Of a stretch of 64,000 nt of DNA, positions 23,855 through 35,689 are shown in pieces. The notes under the pieces are model-generated. The model saw only the letters and a program-made list of their open reading frames with translations. It was not told the origin of the DNA and made no database searches. Origin of the DNA: Pholiota molesta (Eukaryota; Basidiomycota; Agaricomycetes; Agaricales; Strophariaceae). The stretch spans positions 62,001-126,000 of the forward strand of contig JACGCK010000079.1 in the NCBI GenBank assembly GCA_014925825.1, written 5' to 3'. Each line of letters opens with the position of its first letter. The first letter of the stretch is position 1. The translations under genes were made by a program, and so were the position numbers.

Positions 23855-26205
23855 TCAAGCAGCAGCCCTTCGAGTGTGACGTGCCTTGATAAGATCGGCC
23901 GCGCGTTCGGCCAAGAGGTACACGACTCCATGCGGATGCGTGCTAGGAATATATGGCTACAAAGACGACAAATCAGTTTAGCTACTCATCACGATTTCCG
24001 AAACAAGCGACGTACGAAAACAGACGCGTCCACAACGCGCAGCCCATCCGCGCCCTTGACCGTCAGATCAGGGTTCAACACCGCCTGGGACACAGGCGCG
24101 CCGGCGGTGGACATCGTCGCCGTGCCAGTCGGGTGGAAGATGGTCGTCGTCAGCCCGCGGACATACGCGTCGATGGCACTATCGCTGGTAGCGTTGGCAA
24201 AGGAGCCGTAGGGGCCTGTGATGTAGTCCGCCCATGCTGGTGCAGCGGCAAAACGTTGAGTGGCCTTTACAGCCTCTCGGAAGGTGAAGATATCAAAGGG
24301 CGTCGTAAGGAGCTTGGGATCGATGACAGGCTTAGCGAATGGGTTGGTGGACGTGATGGTTACAGTCCCGCCTGATGGATTTGAATACCGTCAGGCTTTG
24401 TTCGCAAAATGCAAAGATGAACGGGGATCGACATACGAGACGTGGGAGTAAGCAGTGCGTTGACGATGGTCAGAAAATTTCCCGTCGCTGGTTCAGCGAC
24501 ACCAGGAATCAAGAAGAAATTCTGATGGTCAATGATGCGGACCATGAGAAATACTTCATCGGATGTGATGCGATAGCGCGGCCACTTACCGTAGGCAAGA
24601 ATTCATAGTGTGGGCTGTTGGGGCCCGCAGCAGGATCTTTTTGTGTTTTGAAGATGGTCGAGTTTGAGGGGAGCCGAGCGAAGCCAAAGTTGTTCACGAT
24701 GTTGTCCGCAATGAAACCGGTCTTACTTGTAACCCACTGCGTCACCGCGGCATTGGTCAATGTAGAGCTCTGCAAAGTCGCATCATAACTGCCAGGCCCT
24801 TGCACAGTGAAGACGTTGGGGAGGAACGGATGATCCTGCAGATTCTTTCCAACTTGGGGGCTGTTGATAAGGGTATTGATACCGAGGTTCTTGAGCGTAG
24901 CGCTGCTTGCGATACCAGAAAGAGTAAGGATCTGGACAGTGCCTATTGATCCAGCGGAAAGGATGACTTCGTTGTTGGCGGTCACGGTGGTGGCGGCCAC
25001 ACCTGAATCACATCATGATGGATCTGATGAGTCTTCTTTCAAAGCGAGCGTGGTGCGATAAACACGAACCTGGACCGCTGGCAAACTGAACAGATTTGAA
25101 CTGGATACCCTTCGCGCTGGTTCCGGTTTTCACAAGCTTGAGAACCGTGGCATTGATCAAGACAGTAAGCCCGGGGCGACTATTAGCTTGCGCGAGATAG
25201 CTTGTAGACGAGCTACTGCGTGAGCCTCCTCCAACCGCGGACTGCACGAAGCCCACGCCGAGTAAACTGTGCGAGCCACCAGACATGTCTTCATTGTAAG
25301 GGAACTCCGCCAACTGACCAGTCGTCTGCATGACGCGTGTGTCGATGGAAGAGTTAAAGCCCGGAAGGCTGATCTTGGTCACACCAGAAGTATAGTGAAG
25401 AGAAGGAATGTATTGCCCAGTGGTATCATGACCGTCAACTGGCGCAGTGAAGTCTTCGTGCTGCGTTTCAACATGAGAGTCCATCTGCGAACACAAACAT
25501 ACGACATACCTTGGCAACATATTGTTGCATGTTCGACCATGCCCACCCTGAGTCCCCTACTGTGGATGCTAAACGGTTCCAATCTTCATCCGTACCGTAC
25601 TGGTGGATCAGGTAGTCTAGATCAAAAGATATCAGGATACTTTTATACGCGCAACTCGTTTGCTATGGAACACGCACTCGCACTGCTAGATCCTCCCAAG
25701 AGCCGGCCTCGAGGGTAGGGGAAGGTGCGCCCATTCAGGCCGGTCTGCGCCGCGACTGTGTAGTTCCAGTCATACGGAGTATCTAGAAAGATTGAAATTA
25801 CTTCATAACGCTTCTTGCGAATATTAGTCGGCTTACTAGGAGTTAAGGTAGGTCCAAGGAAAGGCGCCTCCGCAGCTAGGACTCCTTGGTCGCTGTGAGT
25901 AGAAAGAGGGTAAGGACCTGCATGAAAAGCAAAAATTCTCACTAACCTAACGCCTGCTTCGAGTACCAGTACAGTCACTCCCGACGTTTCCGTTAGGCGA
26001 TTTGCCAAGGTCAAGCCAGCCGTTCCAGCTATGAAATCCATTGGTTCATTGTTTATTCTTTGTTAGAGCGATTAGACATACCTCCTATGATAATGTAATC
26101 ATATGTAGTGGTTGTCAACTGCGAGGCCTGAGTAATGGTAATCGCCAGAGATGGCGCTACGAAAATCGAGGCAAGGACGATAGAAAAAAGAGAGTTAGGC
26201 TGCAT
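23855..26205 (-). CDS. Secreted GMC oxidoreductase (aryl-alcohol-oxidase-like)
   Basis: The product starts with a signal peptide (LFSIVLASIFVAPSLA). The FAD dinucleotide fold follows as YDYIIIG then AGTAGLTLANRL, split by an intron. Further family features are FPYPRGRLLGGSSSASAC, NNEVILSAGSIGTVQIL (second GMC signature), GKNLQDHPFLPN, TIFHPTGTATM with the active-site His, and ASVFPYIPSTHPHGVVYLLA with the second catalytic His, ending HTRRAAA. About eight to ten short introns interrupt it. Such enzymes oxidise aromatic or aliphatic alcohols outside the cell and deliver hydrogen peroxide to ligninolytic peroxidases, which points to a wood- or litter-decaying fungus. Some exon borders are approximate. 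I saw no forced frame break. Confidence 0.88.
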
Positions 26206-28300
26206 ATCTGCGGCGGGTATGAGAAAGAAAAATAAAAGAAAAATCAGTTTCGATACGGGAGCCGATGTTTTATACTCACCGCCTATAAAAGTGACAGATG
26301 ACTGTCGCGTCGCCTGGCAGAATGAGATTGAGAAGTCGCTGGTGTCTCTCCACCTGGCTACAACGGGTATAAATAGTATCATGCTTGCGGTATGTCAGGA
26401 TGTGTCGATGATCTTTCTCGCACGTTAGAATATCGCATGGCAAGTTGGTTGTTTGATGGGAGGAAGTAAACGAAGGAATCCCCATTGCAAAGGTCCGTAT
26501 CCGCTATACGCTAAATGCACAGAGAAACAAGTCAAATGAGTACTTAACATGGAAGTATGTTCATATAATGGCTGAAGTCAGTATAAAGTGATAAATGCGC
26601 TCATTTTCGATCAAAGAATTCGCAGCGATAGCTGTGCCTTATTTTCAGTGAAAAGGTATACGGATACTCAGTAGAAACACACCTGAAATCCTTGCATTGC
26701 CGCTGCATTCGTCGTTTTTAGGTGTTACTTACAGACGGATATCGAAAGATCACCGAATTCAAGAGGCCATGGCCGCAGGCTTCTGAAACGCCGGTCCACA
26801 TCCATAAGTTTTATTCATGAACTGACGTTCCTTCCATGGAACGCCGAAAGACATGGGCGCTGCTCATCAGACCGGGTGGGAGCAAAGCTTGGAATAGATG
26901 AACGACTTCGATTATGGCGAACACGACTGTAGTGAATCAGGCTCGCGTTGGTATGTTGTGCAGACGAAAGACAGTGTTGCGAAAAGCAACAGGACCCAGG
27001 TGATGATGACAAACACGACCAAGCTCTGTCTGCCGGCACCGATCGGCACGCACGATATCCGGATTAGCGCTCAGACCAACGCTTGGAAATTGGGAAAGAT
27101 CCTGGACAGAACGCATGCCGGATAACTCTCTCGCTATGTGTTCATTTTGAGTACCATTATTACAACAGATTACAACACATCATACCCATCATTCAAGTCA
27201 ATGAATGGTACAGGATTGGTACAGGAACTCAGAGACCAGGACGAAGATCATTGATGAAGCTACAGCTTTGACATGTGTGTGGGCATGATCGTCGTACATA
27301 AGAATCATCAGAACTACAGAAGTGAAAAGCTCAACAATCGACGTTCAGCATCAATAATAGAATTGACTTGGTCAGAAGCCGTATGGCAGTACTTAATAAA
27401 AGCACACACGGCACAGAATCCAGATTAAACTCGGGGAACATGATATCATGAGTTTGGACTGCCGAAGATTTGGACATGCATGTAATATAAAAAAATTTAG
27501 CACCCCATGCTGGGACTCATCAACGTACGTTGCCTTCAAGCCCTGGGAGAGTAGCCAACTGCGGGCCGGTGAGTCAACTTGGTCAAGTATCAATGTGATT
27601 TACATGGGTCCTGCAACCAAGTAAGTCAAGTAACTCTCGCGATGCAGACATTGGAGATTCTCGAATCTCGTCCACGGAGTTTAATACTCCTGAAGATTTC
27701 AAAATATCGCTACACATCACCTTTTATAAGTAGTGTATGGACACATAGAAATGCTCACACTCGACATTGACAGGCCTTCCTACATCTTCCCAAAGTTGCT
27801 TGACGATGGACGATTTGATGACAGACGCATCAGTCTAAGCAGAGGAACCCCGACGCCTTCTTCTGCACGTACTCGCGCATGGTATGCTCCGTCTCTATGA
27901 GTGGCTTTGGATGACCGCTAATATCCTATATATGCCAGATGACTGGAGTCTTGGTAGAGGATCAGGACAGAGGCTCTTGCCCTGAGTAGTATCGACCAAG
28001 AGCAAGGGTCGGCATAGAAAGGCACATGCGCCCCTTCCGACGCGGCCGAAAAACGATGTAGGAGGCTTTCCCGACGGCGCGGCTGACAAGGCGTACCTCA
28101 AGAATCGCCATGCCATTCCTGCGGCGCTTGTGGGCTGAGCGCGTTGCCCGGAGTGGGGCAGCTTTTCCTGAGTTGTTCCCCCAATGATTTCAGAGTAATT
28201 TATCTAAATAATTTTGTTGCATAAAAAAGTTGACTTTTACATTCATTTGGTGAGGGTAATGAACTCCTGCTTTACTCGATATGGATGGACTTGGAGTAGA
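26206..28300. other. Gene-poor interval
   Basis: About 2 kb of mixed sequence upstream of the GMC gene. Only short frames without family character are present, and no transposon ends were recognised. Confidence 0.4.
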
Positions 28301-28740
28301 TACTGAGTTGGCTAGCAATTGGCTAGGTCGATGAGGGGAGCGGCAAGTGCCGTGGGTTGCGTCGGATCAATCCGACATTGGTCCGTCAACTGGTTCACTC
28401 CTTCCCTTAGCCCTCCCAGAGCCCTCCTCTTCTCTCTATCCTCCCCAAGACACGGAACATCGTCCCAGCGTCGTCCTCACAATCGTGTCGTGATGTGCTC
28501 GCTCTCATAAAGACTGCACTAGTCTGCAAAAGCTTCTCGCCCCATTGTCCCTTGAACTCCAGTGGGCATGCCTTCCTCTCCAGCTTCACACTCTTCACGC
28601 CCTTTACACCGCGGCTGGGGCGTCTTCGCGGTCCCGCGACCTTCCTCATATATTTTCCCAACCGCGGCGCCTGGCATGAAGTAGACGTGGGCATTCATTA
28701 TCGACGGGTCATCTACTACCCATCTTGACCCATCGCACTC
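28301..28740 (+). pseudogene. Possible relic of an F-box-like protein gene
   Basis: A plus-strand frame around 28,450-28,640 reads RDVLALIKTALVCKSFSP and then a leucine-rich stretch. It recalls the start of many agaricomycete F-box proteins, but frame changes are needed to extend it and no start or end is clear. This rests on weak resemblance only. Confidence 0.15.
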
Positions 28741-29016
28741 TGGGACGCAAGCCTGGCCTCAGCCTCTTCGGATGGAGCTTCCGTAGCTATGGCGCGTGGG
28801 ATGGAACTGCGAATTGGAGAACTATGTGCGGGAAGAGGAGGGTTAAGCCATCAAGGGTGTGCGCTGCATCGATGCGGGGTGTATGTGTATTTTGCCACTC
28901 TTTCGTCGTTTCTCCGCTCATACACAACATTCAGCACCACGGTCCTCTGAATTCCACTGCAAGTACATGACTCTCAGAAGCCAGAGCACAATACAGTCCA
29001 TTGATCGCTTGTAGCA

Positions 29017-29330
29017 TCAAGCACGCGGTTGTACTTCCTGGACGACCTGGTGCATCGCTCCTTCCATGGGTTGGCTTGGTTCTGGTGTTGGCTGGATGAC
29101 GTCGACTCTCTTGTCAGTGTATCGTTTACCGCCGCTGTCTGATGTGATCTGTAGCTGCTCTCCCACAAATTTATAGCCAATAATTCTTCGACGATACATT
29201 TTTTGCCTGGGAAAAAAGGATTTGGCACGACTTATTGTGGAAATGTGTTGTCAATATCGCACGACGACGCAAGTGATTCAAGGGCAGAGAATCTCACCTT
29301 GACAGCATGGCCGGGTATTGTCATCCTATA
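29017..29330 (-). CDS. Possible small hypothetical gene
   Basis: A minus-strand exon at about 29,210-29,017 encodes a polar tail (KMYRRRIIGYKFVGEQLQIT, then RVDVIQPTPEPSQPMEGAMH). It is preceded by a plausible acceptor TTTTTTCCCAG and a short upstream exon (MTIPGHAVK, donor GTGAGA near 29,300). The two do not join in phase as read, so a base error or another upstream exon must be assumed. Family unknown. Confidence 0.28.
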
Positions 29331-29462
29331 TTCCGAATCTGTACGTTTGATGCGCTTTGATCATAACAATCCAATCTTACGAGTAATGATCAAGGAAGGG
29401 TGCACGGCTACTGCTCCGTTGAGAACAGAAATGAAATGAATGTTAGCCCAAGCGTTTGGTAT

Positions 29463-29645
29463 AATAAGCACCTGCATTAATGAACGGTGCATATTCATTT
29501 TCACAGCTAAGTAAGTAATGTGCAGTTGAGATTATAAGTGTTATTAATGCTGAGTATTGCATTTTAATTCCTAAAGCTAATACGCAGCCGAGATTACAAG
29601 TATCAATGAACGTTGCATATTAACTTCCAACGCTGATGAGCTTGG
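29463..29645. repeat. Three diverged tandem copies of a roughly 60-bp unit
   Basis: Units start near 29,465, 29,528 and 29,590. Shared landmarks are GAGATTATAAG / GAGATTACAAG, a TGCAT(A)TT core, and a G-CTAA / GCTGA ending followed by GCAG. The copies are clearly diverged. Confidence 0.45.
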
Positions 29646-29786
29646 GATATTTTTCATCGCCTTGTGCGTATATCTTTAATTCTGAGCCTAACAACACATA
29701 TTAACTGTACAATATCCGTGGTCGTGATATCTATAGATATACGGCTCCTCAAAACTCGAAGAGCCATCGTGGATATCGGCGCCCTA

Positions 29787-29813
29787 TTCCCCCCCTTCCC
29801 CCCTCCCCCTCCC
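29787..29813. repeat. Polypyrimidine tract
   Basis: An uninterrupted run of 27 C/T bases, mostly C, 30 bp upstream of the NACHT gene start. It may be part of its core promoter or leader. Confidence 0.6.
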
Positions 29814-29842
29814 ATTTACTGCTTCCCCACCCAATATCATAC

Positions 29843-32571
29843 ATGCCAGCCCAAGGGGACTTGCATATCTTCTCCCATGCTACGAACCCCGTCATTTTGG
29901 GCGGAACATTTACCAACGTCCCAACGCAGACCAACTCCAAGGTCAATGGTAAATATCTCATCCCCCATACCCGTCATATGTTACATCGTTGATCGAGTGC
30001 TCATAAACGACATCTGGTCTAGGCTTCGAAATTCTTCTGCATAACGTTTTCTACGGCGCCTTCCACGACGCCGCCGCGCGAGGCGATCCGCCCAGCTGCC
30101 ACCCGCGCACCCGGCTGGCCATCCGTGCAGAGATCATGGAATGGATCCGCACCCCGCGCGCGCTGCGAAACTGATTCTATGGATCCACGGCCCGGCGGGG
30201 TCGGGCAAGACCGCCATCGCGCACGCCATCGCGGCGGAGTGCGCGCGCCTGGGCCTCCTCGGCGCGTCGTTCTTCTTCTGGCGGCCCGCCGCCGGCCCCA
30301 GCGGCGGTGGCGCGCGGTTCGCCGCGACGCTCGCGTATCAGCTCTGTCGGTCCATCCCGCAGATGAGGGTGCACCTGGTCGCGGCGATTGAAGAGGACCG
30401 ATGGTCTTCTCCCTTTCGCTGTCGACGCAGATGCGCGTGCTTGTGATCGAGCCGCTGAAGCGCGCAGCGCCATCCTTGTCTTTGCCCGTGGCCGCGATCG
30501 TGGACGGCGTCGACGCGTGCGGACCCAGTGGAAAATCCCAGTCCGACCTCTTACAGCAGCTCGGAACAGTCGCTTCGGAATTGCAGCATCTACCCCTCAT
30601 CTTCATCGTGGCCAGCCGGCCGGAGTATGATATCCGCGAGGCGTTCAACGGACCCCATTTGAGCTCGCTTACGGAGACCCTGGTATTGGATGATAGCTAC
30701 AGGCCCGATGACGACATCAAGCTGTATTTCGATTCTGCATTCCACGAAATCTACGAGAGGATGTACGACTTGGCAGCCGTCTGCCCTCTCCATGGCCAAA
30801 CGACAGCGACGTTGACCTCCTCGTGTCGAAAGCCTCTGGGCAGTTTATTTTCTCGTCAACGGTCACCAAATTCGTCGATTCTCCTCGTCACAATCCCGTC
30901 GATCGCCTTAACATCTTCCTGCGCTTCTCCAGTGCGGAACGACACAGCATTTGAGCCGCTTGACGCGTTGTATCGCTTTATCCTTGGATCCGTGGCAGAT
31001 GTTGAACAGGTTCTTGAAGTTTTGACGCTGCTATTGCTACAGCGTGGATATAACCGCGAGCTGATATCGACGAGGCCGAGGAGCTGCTGGGCTTCGATAT
31101 CAGACGCGCTTTAGTCGACATGCATGCCTTGTTGTTCGTTCCAGCCGCTACCGATCCTAGCCTGCCCCGGATCTATCATGCCTCGCTCTCCGACTTTTGA
31201 TGGATAGGTCACGATCATTTGCGTATTATATCGACGAAAGCCATAGGCGCGCCAATCTCTGTCTACGCTGGTTGAAATCATCGAAACGTGCCCTTATTCT
31301 CGAGCTGATGGCACCTTGTTCGCTATAGACGCCTTCGTCTATCATTGCGGGTACTTGCGTTCACCCGCCAACCAAGCCGTGGGATGAACTCGCGCGTTTT
31401 GATTTGAGGGCGCTGTTGGAGAGAATTTCGGACTTCCGGACGGATCTGTATTGGCCAGATTGGCATGGCTTTATGGATTGTGTAGAGGAACAGGTACGTC
31501 GCATATAATTTCCGTAAATCAACGATAATAACATTTGGGCAGGGAGGAGGTCGGAAGGATGTTTTTCCCGGCTGCAGAACGATTTCGATTCCTTCATCCT
31601 TGATCGCATTGATCGATATCCCCAATCACTCCGGCCATACGTTCCTATTCTACTACTGGGATTCAACGAATGCGACGACATGTTCGACGTTGTGCTTCAC
31701 AGCATACAGAAATCAGCTGAAGAATTGAACGATCTCCGCGAAGTAAACAAAACGTTGTTGGACATCTGCGCGGATGCCGACATGAACGAGAGCCATTATA
31801 TTATCCGTTTACTCGAGGATGAGGCCAGAGCTGGACGGCACTTCGTAAGCGGTGGAAGCTACGCCAGTTTGGCCAAGGCAGCCGTCGATGTAATTTGTGC
31901 CAAGTAAGTCTCCATGCTATTCCGAGTTTGAATTGTCGAGGATTCATGAATCCGCTTTCTAGGCCGGGAGAAAAGAACTACAGAATCACTTTTGAGCAGA
32001 TTGCATCCAGGAAGGATCGTTATATCGATGATGGTTTCGATCCGACAACGCGAATATCTCTTGGATACCCGGACCTTCGTTGGCTTGTATACGTACTTGA
32101 TAACGCTTCGATAGACTTGGATCTTGCCATGTTCCTGCGCGAGCGCGCTGTTCAGTTCAGAAACGACGTGGAACCCGTGTTAGGACGGCGGAACATTGCT
32201 GCGGCGAGCATCAAATACATGCAGGTAAGCGGGTTTAGTTGTATATGGTTTCAAGACTTTTTGACGGATATTTGGTTGGACGTTGGTAGAAGTGCGGGAT
32301 ACCTTTCCTGGAACATACGCATCAGCCAAATACCAACGAATGCGCCATTTGTACTAGATGTGACGGCGCTGTTGTCGTGGAAAATATCCCCAGCTTCGTA
32401 CTTCAACCATTATGTCCTCCGCCAAACTCAGCGTTCAGCGGCGCCGATGTCGGAACCTTTCTTGCATTCGCAGAAGCGTTTGATGTCACTCCACACCCTT
32501 TTGCACATGCATTGCAATTTGCACCATCTTCGAACAGCGCAGTCATGGTTTCGTTTGCTAGAGATACCTGA
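29843..32571 (+). CDS. NACHT-type STAND NTPase (NLR-like protein), frame broken
   Basis: Exon 1 starts MPAQGDLHIFSHATNPVILG, and an intron (29,951-30,022) precedes FEILLHNVFYGAFHDAAARG. The NACHT P-loop is LILWIHGPAGSGKTAIAHAI. Next come GLLGASFFFWR, the Walker-B-like AAIVDGVDACG and the sensor-like LPLIFIVASRPEYDIREAF. The C-terminal part, LGFNECDDMFDVVLHSIQKS through LGYPDLRWLVYVLDNASIDL to a Cys pair CAICTRC and FARDT, may belong to this gene or to a second one starting near 31.5 kb. Frame corrections are needed near 30,160 (a GCGCGC run), 30,398 and between 30.77 and 31.3 kb. NACHT NTPases of fungi act as oligomerising signal switches, some in non-self recognition. No leucine-rich, WD or ankyrin repeats are seen. 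Confidence 0.7.
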
Positions 32572-32718
32572 CGCAATGACTTGTTTAGATGTACATAGCC
32601 AGACGTACTAGAGAATTTACTTAGTCGCCTTTCCCTCTATGTACCGCCTTCGAGCTCAATTTGAACACTACCCATAACATATATAGGGAATAAACAAGGA
32701 TGGTGTATATACCTTACG

Positions 32719-33425
32719 GTCCGTGGCAAGTGAGATTGCTCCTGTGTCCAAGAAAGCGATCGTCCCGGTGTTGCTGGATGGGAACAAGTATACAAGGGAG
32801 CGGGGAAAGCGGGATTTCGTGGGCAGGCGTAGGTGTAATTGAACGTATAGTATACCGTATAGTGTATTCGCAGAGGAATTGACTTAAAGAAATAAGACGC
32901 CAGGGACGCCCTGTTCTTAGGGGAGTGAGTGTTTCCTCTTTTCATGTTTATGTCGTACATATCTGATCTACTTTATCAGCTCTGGGACCAACGCCCGGAA
33001 AGCAGTTCATGAAAGGCATCACCACCAATCCGAAAACCGAAACGATCGCATCTATACAGAATATCATTGCGACTGTCGCAATCTTTGTGAGTCTGCTCCA
33101 TGAGAGTTTTATAACCTCCGTGATCTGTAATGTTCATGTTTCTTTAGGCACGATGGGCGCTCTCGGCGGGGCATGCATCAATTACTTCTCGGACTATGAA
33201 GGCTACCTTAATATTTTAGAAACCGGCCTCCTCAGGAAGAAGAAGACCATCGTCAACATCATCAAAGAGTGGTATCCGCATGTTTTTCCGGACACGAACA
33301 CGAGCCTCGTTGGCAGGAGTTCCAGCTCGCACGAAAGCGCCGGACTCAAGAAAGCGATGGCGCTGTTAGATGAAGACTCTTATGTGGAGTCTGAGCATGG
33401 CACGGTGGAGGATACGAATAGTTAA
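32719..33425 (+). CDS. Hypothetical protein, low support
   Basis: A frame at 32,719-32,835 (IAPVSKKAIVPVLLDGNKYT) is followed by an intron-like gap. Further segments are KQFMKGITTNPKTETIASIQ and, after another intron, GALGGACINYFSDYEGYLNI, ending ESEHGTVEDTNS at 33,425. The last join needs a one-base correction. I do not recognise the family. The last exon is the best supported part. Confidence 0.35.
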
Positions 33426-33861
33426 ATCACCGGTAGTTCAGCACGACTATCATTTACCCTTTCTCTTTGAACATTGTTGATTATGGTCTATGAGACATGG
33501 CACGGAATCAAACACTAATATGAATCTATCATTATATGATGATTTGATCTCCGTGTACGTTCTATCAGCACTTATATGATGATGTAGGAAGGTCACCACT
33601 AGTCAAGCTCTGATCAAACTTATAACCATAGATATTGTACAGCATTTGATGAGATGCAAGAGTACGTGCATACAGGAATGATCAGGTTCATCATGACTGA
33701 TCAGCGCTCAGTACTAGTAACTTGAAAAAGAAGTTTTCGGTTTCTAAAGCATATTTGACAGCCTTTTCGCAATGCCGTTCCCCGACTGTAAATCTTCGCC
33801 CGGAATCAAAACATCGACGACGACGCCCTGACGACGCCCCGCCCGAGAGTAATATACACTT
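33426..33861. other. Intergenic, promoter side of the membrane-protein gene
   Basis: A/T-rich, without coding signal. It ends in the TATA box of the next gene. Confidence 0.45.
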
Positions 33862-33869
33862 TATATAAG
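33862..33869 (+). promoter_or_regulatory. TATA box of the seven-helix protein gene
   Basis: TATATAAG lies 78-85 bp upstream of the ATG at 33,947. Confidence 0.55.
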
Positions 33870-33946
33870 CTGGAAGCCTACATAAGTCTTCTCAATTCCC
33901 ATTTTTTGGATTCTCTCATACAACCTACTCTTACAACCAAAGGGCT

Positions 33947-35094
33947 ATGTCCAATTCGGAACTTCCTGCAGTCCTGAATGTTCCATACACCTTCGTCAGC
34001 GCGCTTTTCTACGGACTCTACCTCTCCACCGTGTTCCACTGCTTGCGATGGCTCGTCTTCGCGGACGAGGGCTGGAAAATGCGCAGGAGGATAAATTGGG
34101 CAATGCTCTCCATCACCATCATCCTCTGGGCGCTTTCGACGCTTTCCAAGGCGCTCGATCTCCGCAGCAGTATGATTGTGGTTGAGAATCAGACAACGCC
34201 TGCTGTGGGCCGCTCCAGTCCGACAACGTTACTCTGGATGGGTATTCTGTCAGTGAGTTTACCTCTATATATCCGAATGCGGGGGCATCGTCTTGATGCC
34301 AGTACCCAAGTGCACAAACGCCCTTGTATCGACCCTTCTTGCAGACGCTGTCCTGGTAGGTGCGTTTTACTTACAAAACTTAAGCATGACGACCTAACAA
34401 ACGAATATCAAGATCTATCGCTGCTGGATTATTTATCCCACATCACACTGGGTCGTTGCGCTGCCCGTTCTTTTGTGGCTCGGAGGGTTGGTGCTTACGA
34501 TCTTGCAAGCATACATTGAACTCGCACCAAGTCTAACGGCCGTAGGACTAGGAACGATTATGATGCCCTTTTCGGCATTGACGATCGTTCTCAATAGCTA
34601 TGCTACGTGTACGTCTGCGAAAGAGTTTAAACGCCCATCCTGACACGGAAATAATTGAAAATTGTTTTAGTCATGATCGTTCGACGCATCTATGTGGTGG
34701 CGCGAGGATCCAAAGCGAGCGTTGCGATACACCAACTTAAATTTGTAATGCGAATTTTAATTGAGTCGGGTTCCTTATATCTCGCTGTGGCCATTGCGCA
34801 GTTCATATCCTGGTGGACACCAAACAATGGCTATGCAATTTTTATGATCTCAAGTATCGTACGTATTTCGTTCTCTGGGTAGGTTTTGCGCTAACATAAT
34901 AAAATTCATAAATATTCTAGAACATGTCGATGACTGGAATCGCATTTAATTTGATCCTCATTCGCGCTGCTCGCCATCGCGTTGAAGAAAGGCAAGAGGA
35001 AGTTGATGTAGTGCCCAAATCAAAAATCCAGTTTTTTGCTCATCGCGACGAGTCGACTATAGGCGATACACCAAGTACAATGTCTGCCGTCTGA
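33947..35094 (+). CDS. Seven-helix membrane protein of an agaricomycete-type family
   Basis: Five exons (33947-34252, 34311-34355, 34413-34608, 34671-34858, 34921-35094) sum to 909 nt and encode 302 residues in clean frame. Hydrophobic segments are VPYTFVSALFYGLYLSTVFH, INWAMLSITIILWALSTLS, CTNALVSTLLADAVL running into IYRCWIIYPTS, WVVALPVLLWLGGLVLTIL, VGLGTIMMPFSALTIVLN, SGSLYLAVAIAQFI and MTGIAFNLILI. The C-terminal tail of about 45 residues is charged and faces the cytosol if there are seven helices. The LLADAVLIYRCW segment recurs in large multi-helix families of mushroom genomes (from memory). Function unknown; receptor-like roles are only a guess. Confidence 0.8.
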
Positions 35095-35689
35095 TAGTAG
35101 ACATACTATTTGTGGGCTGCATTTAATTTCCATTGCTCTAGATCTCCTTGTGTTCGTACCTTTGATTAAATCACTACTGCATGCCATCAATAGACTGCGT
35201 TACTCAGTCATTTGGAGGGTATGTAGAAAGAAAGAAAAATTATGTGTTTCTTCGATATCTAATTGCTTTGTGTTCTTCGAAATTCAACCTGAATTTTTGT
35301 CAAACCAAACTGATGCTACTGTGTTTGAATAGGACAAAAAATCTACTACATCCACTAAGCCTTGACTAAGCCAGAGTCGTTGCTTCCCATGCATGTAACA
35401 TGCATGTACATGTGATAAAGCATTCAAAGCCGACGAGATAGACAATAATAATCAGCAAAACAATATATCGGGTCTCGGTGGGTACATTATAATGAATACT
35501 AGGGGTATCTCAATCTCTACATAAGCGCATCTGGGCAAAGGTACACTTATAGGCCTTCAGGACATTGAATTTGGTGCCATAATTTCCTTTCATTGCCTGT
35601 CTTTTGTGTCCCTTTTCCCAAAGAATTCTCAATCCCTGATTCGATCATCGTGTCACGCGCCGGTCGGGCTTCGACAGAATTCAAAGTTG
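35095..35689. other. Intergenic, no gene seen
   Basis: A/T-rich 3' flank of the membrane-protein gene. Nothing recognised. Confidence 0.45.
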
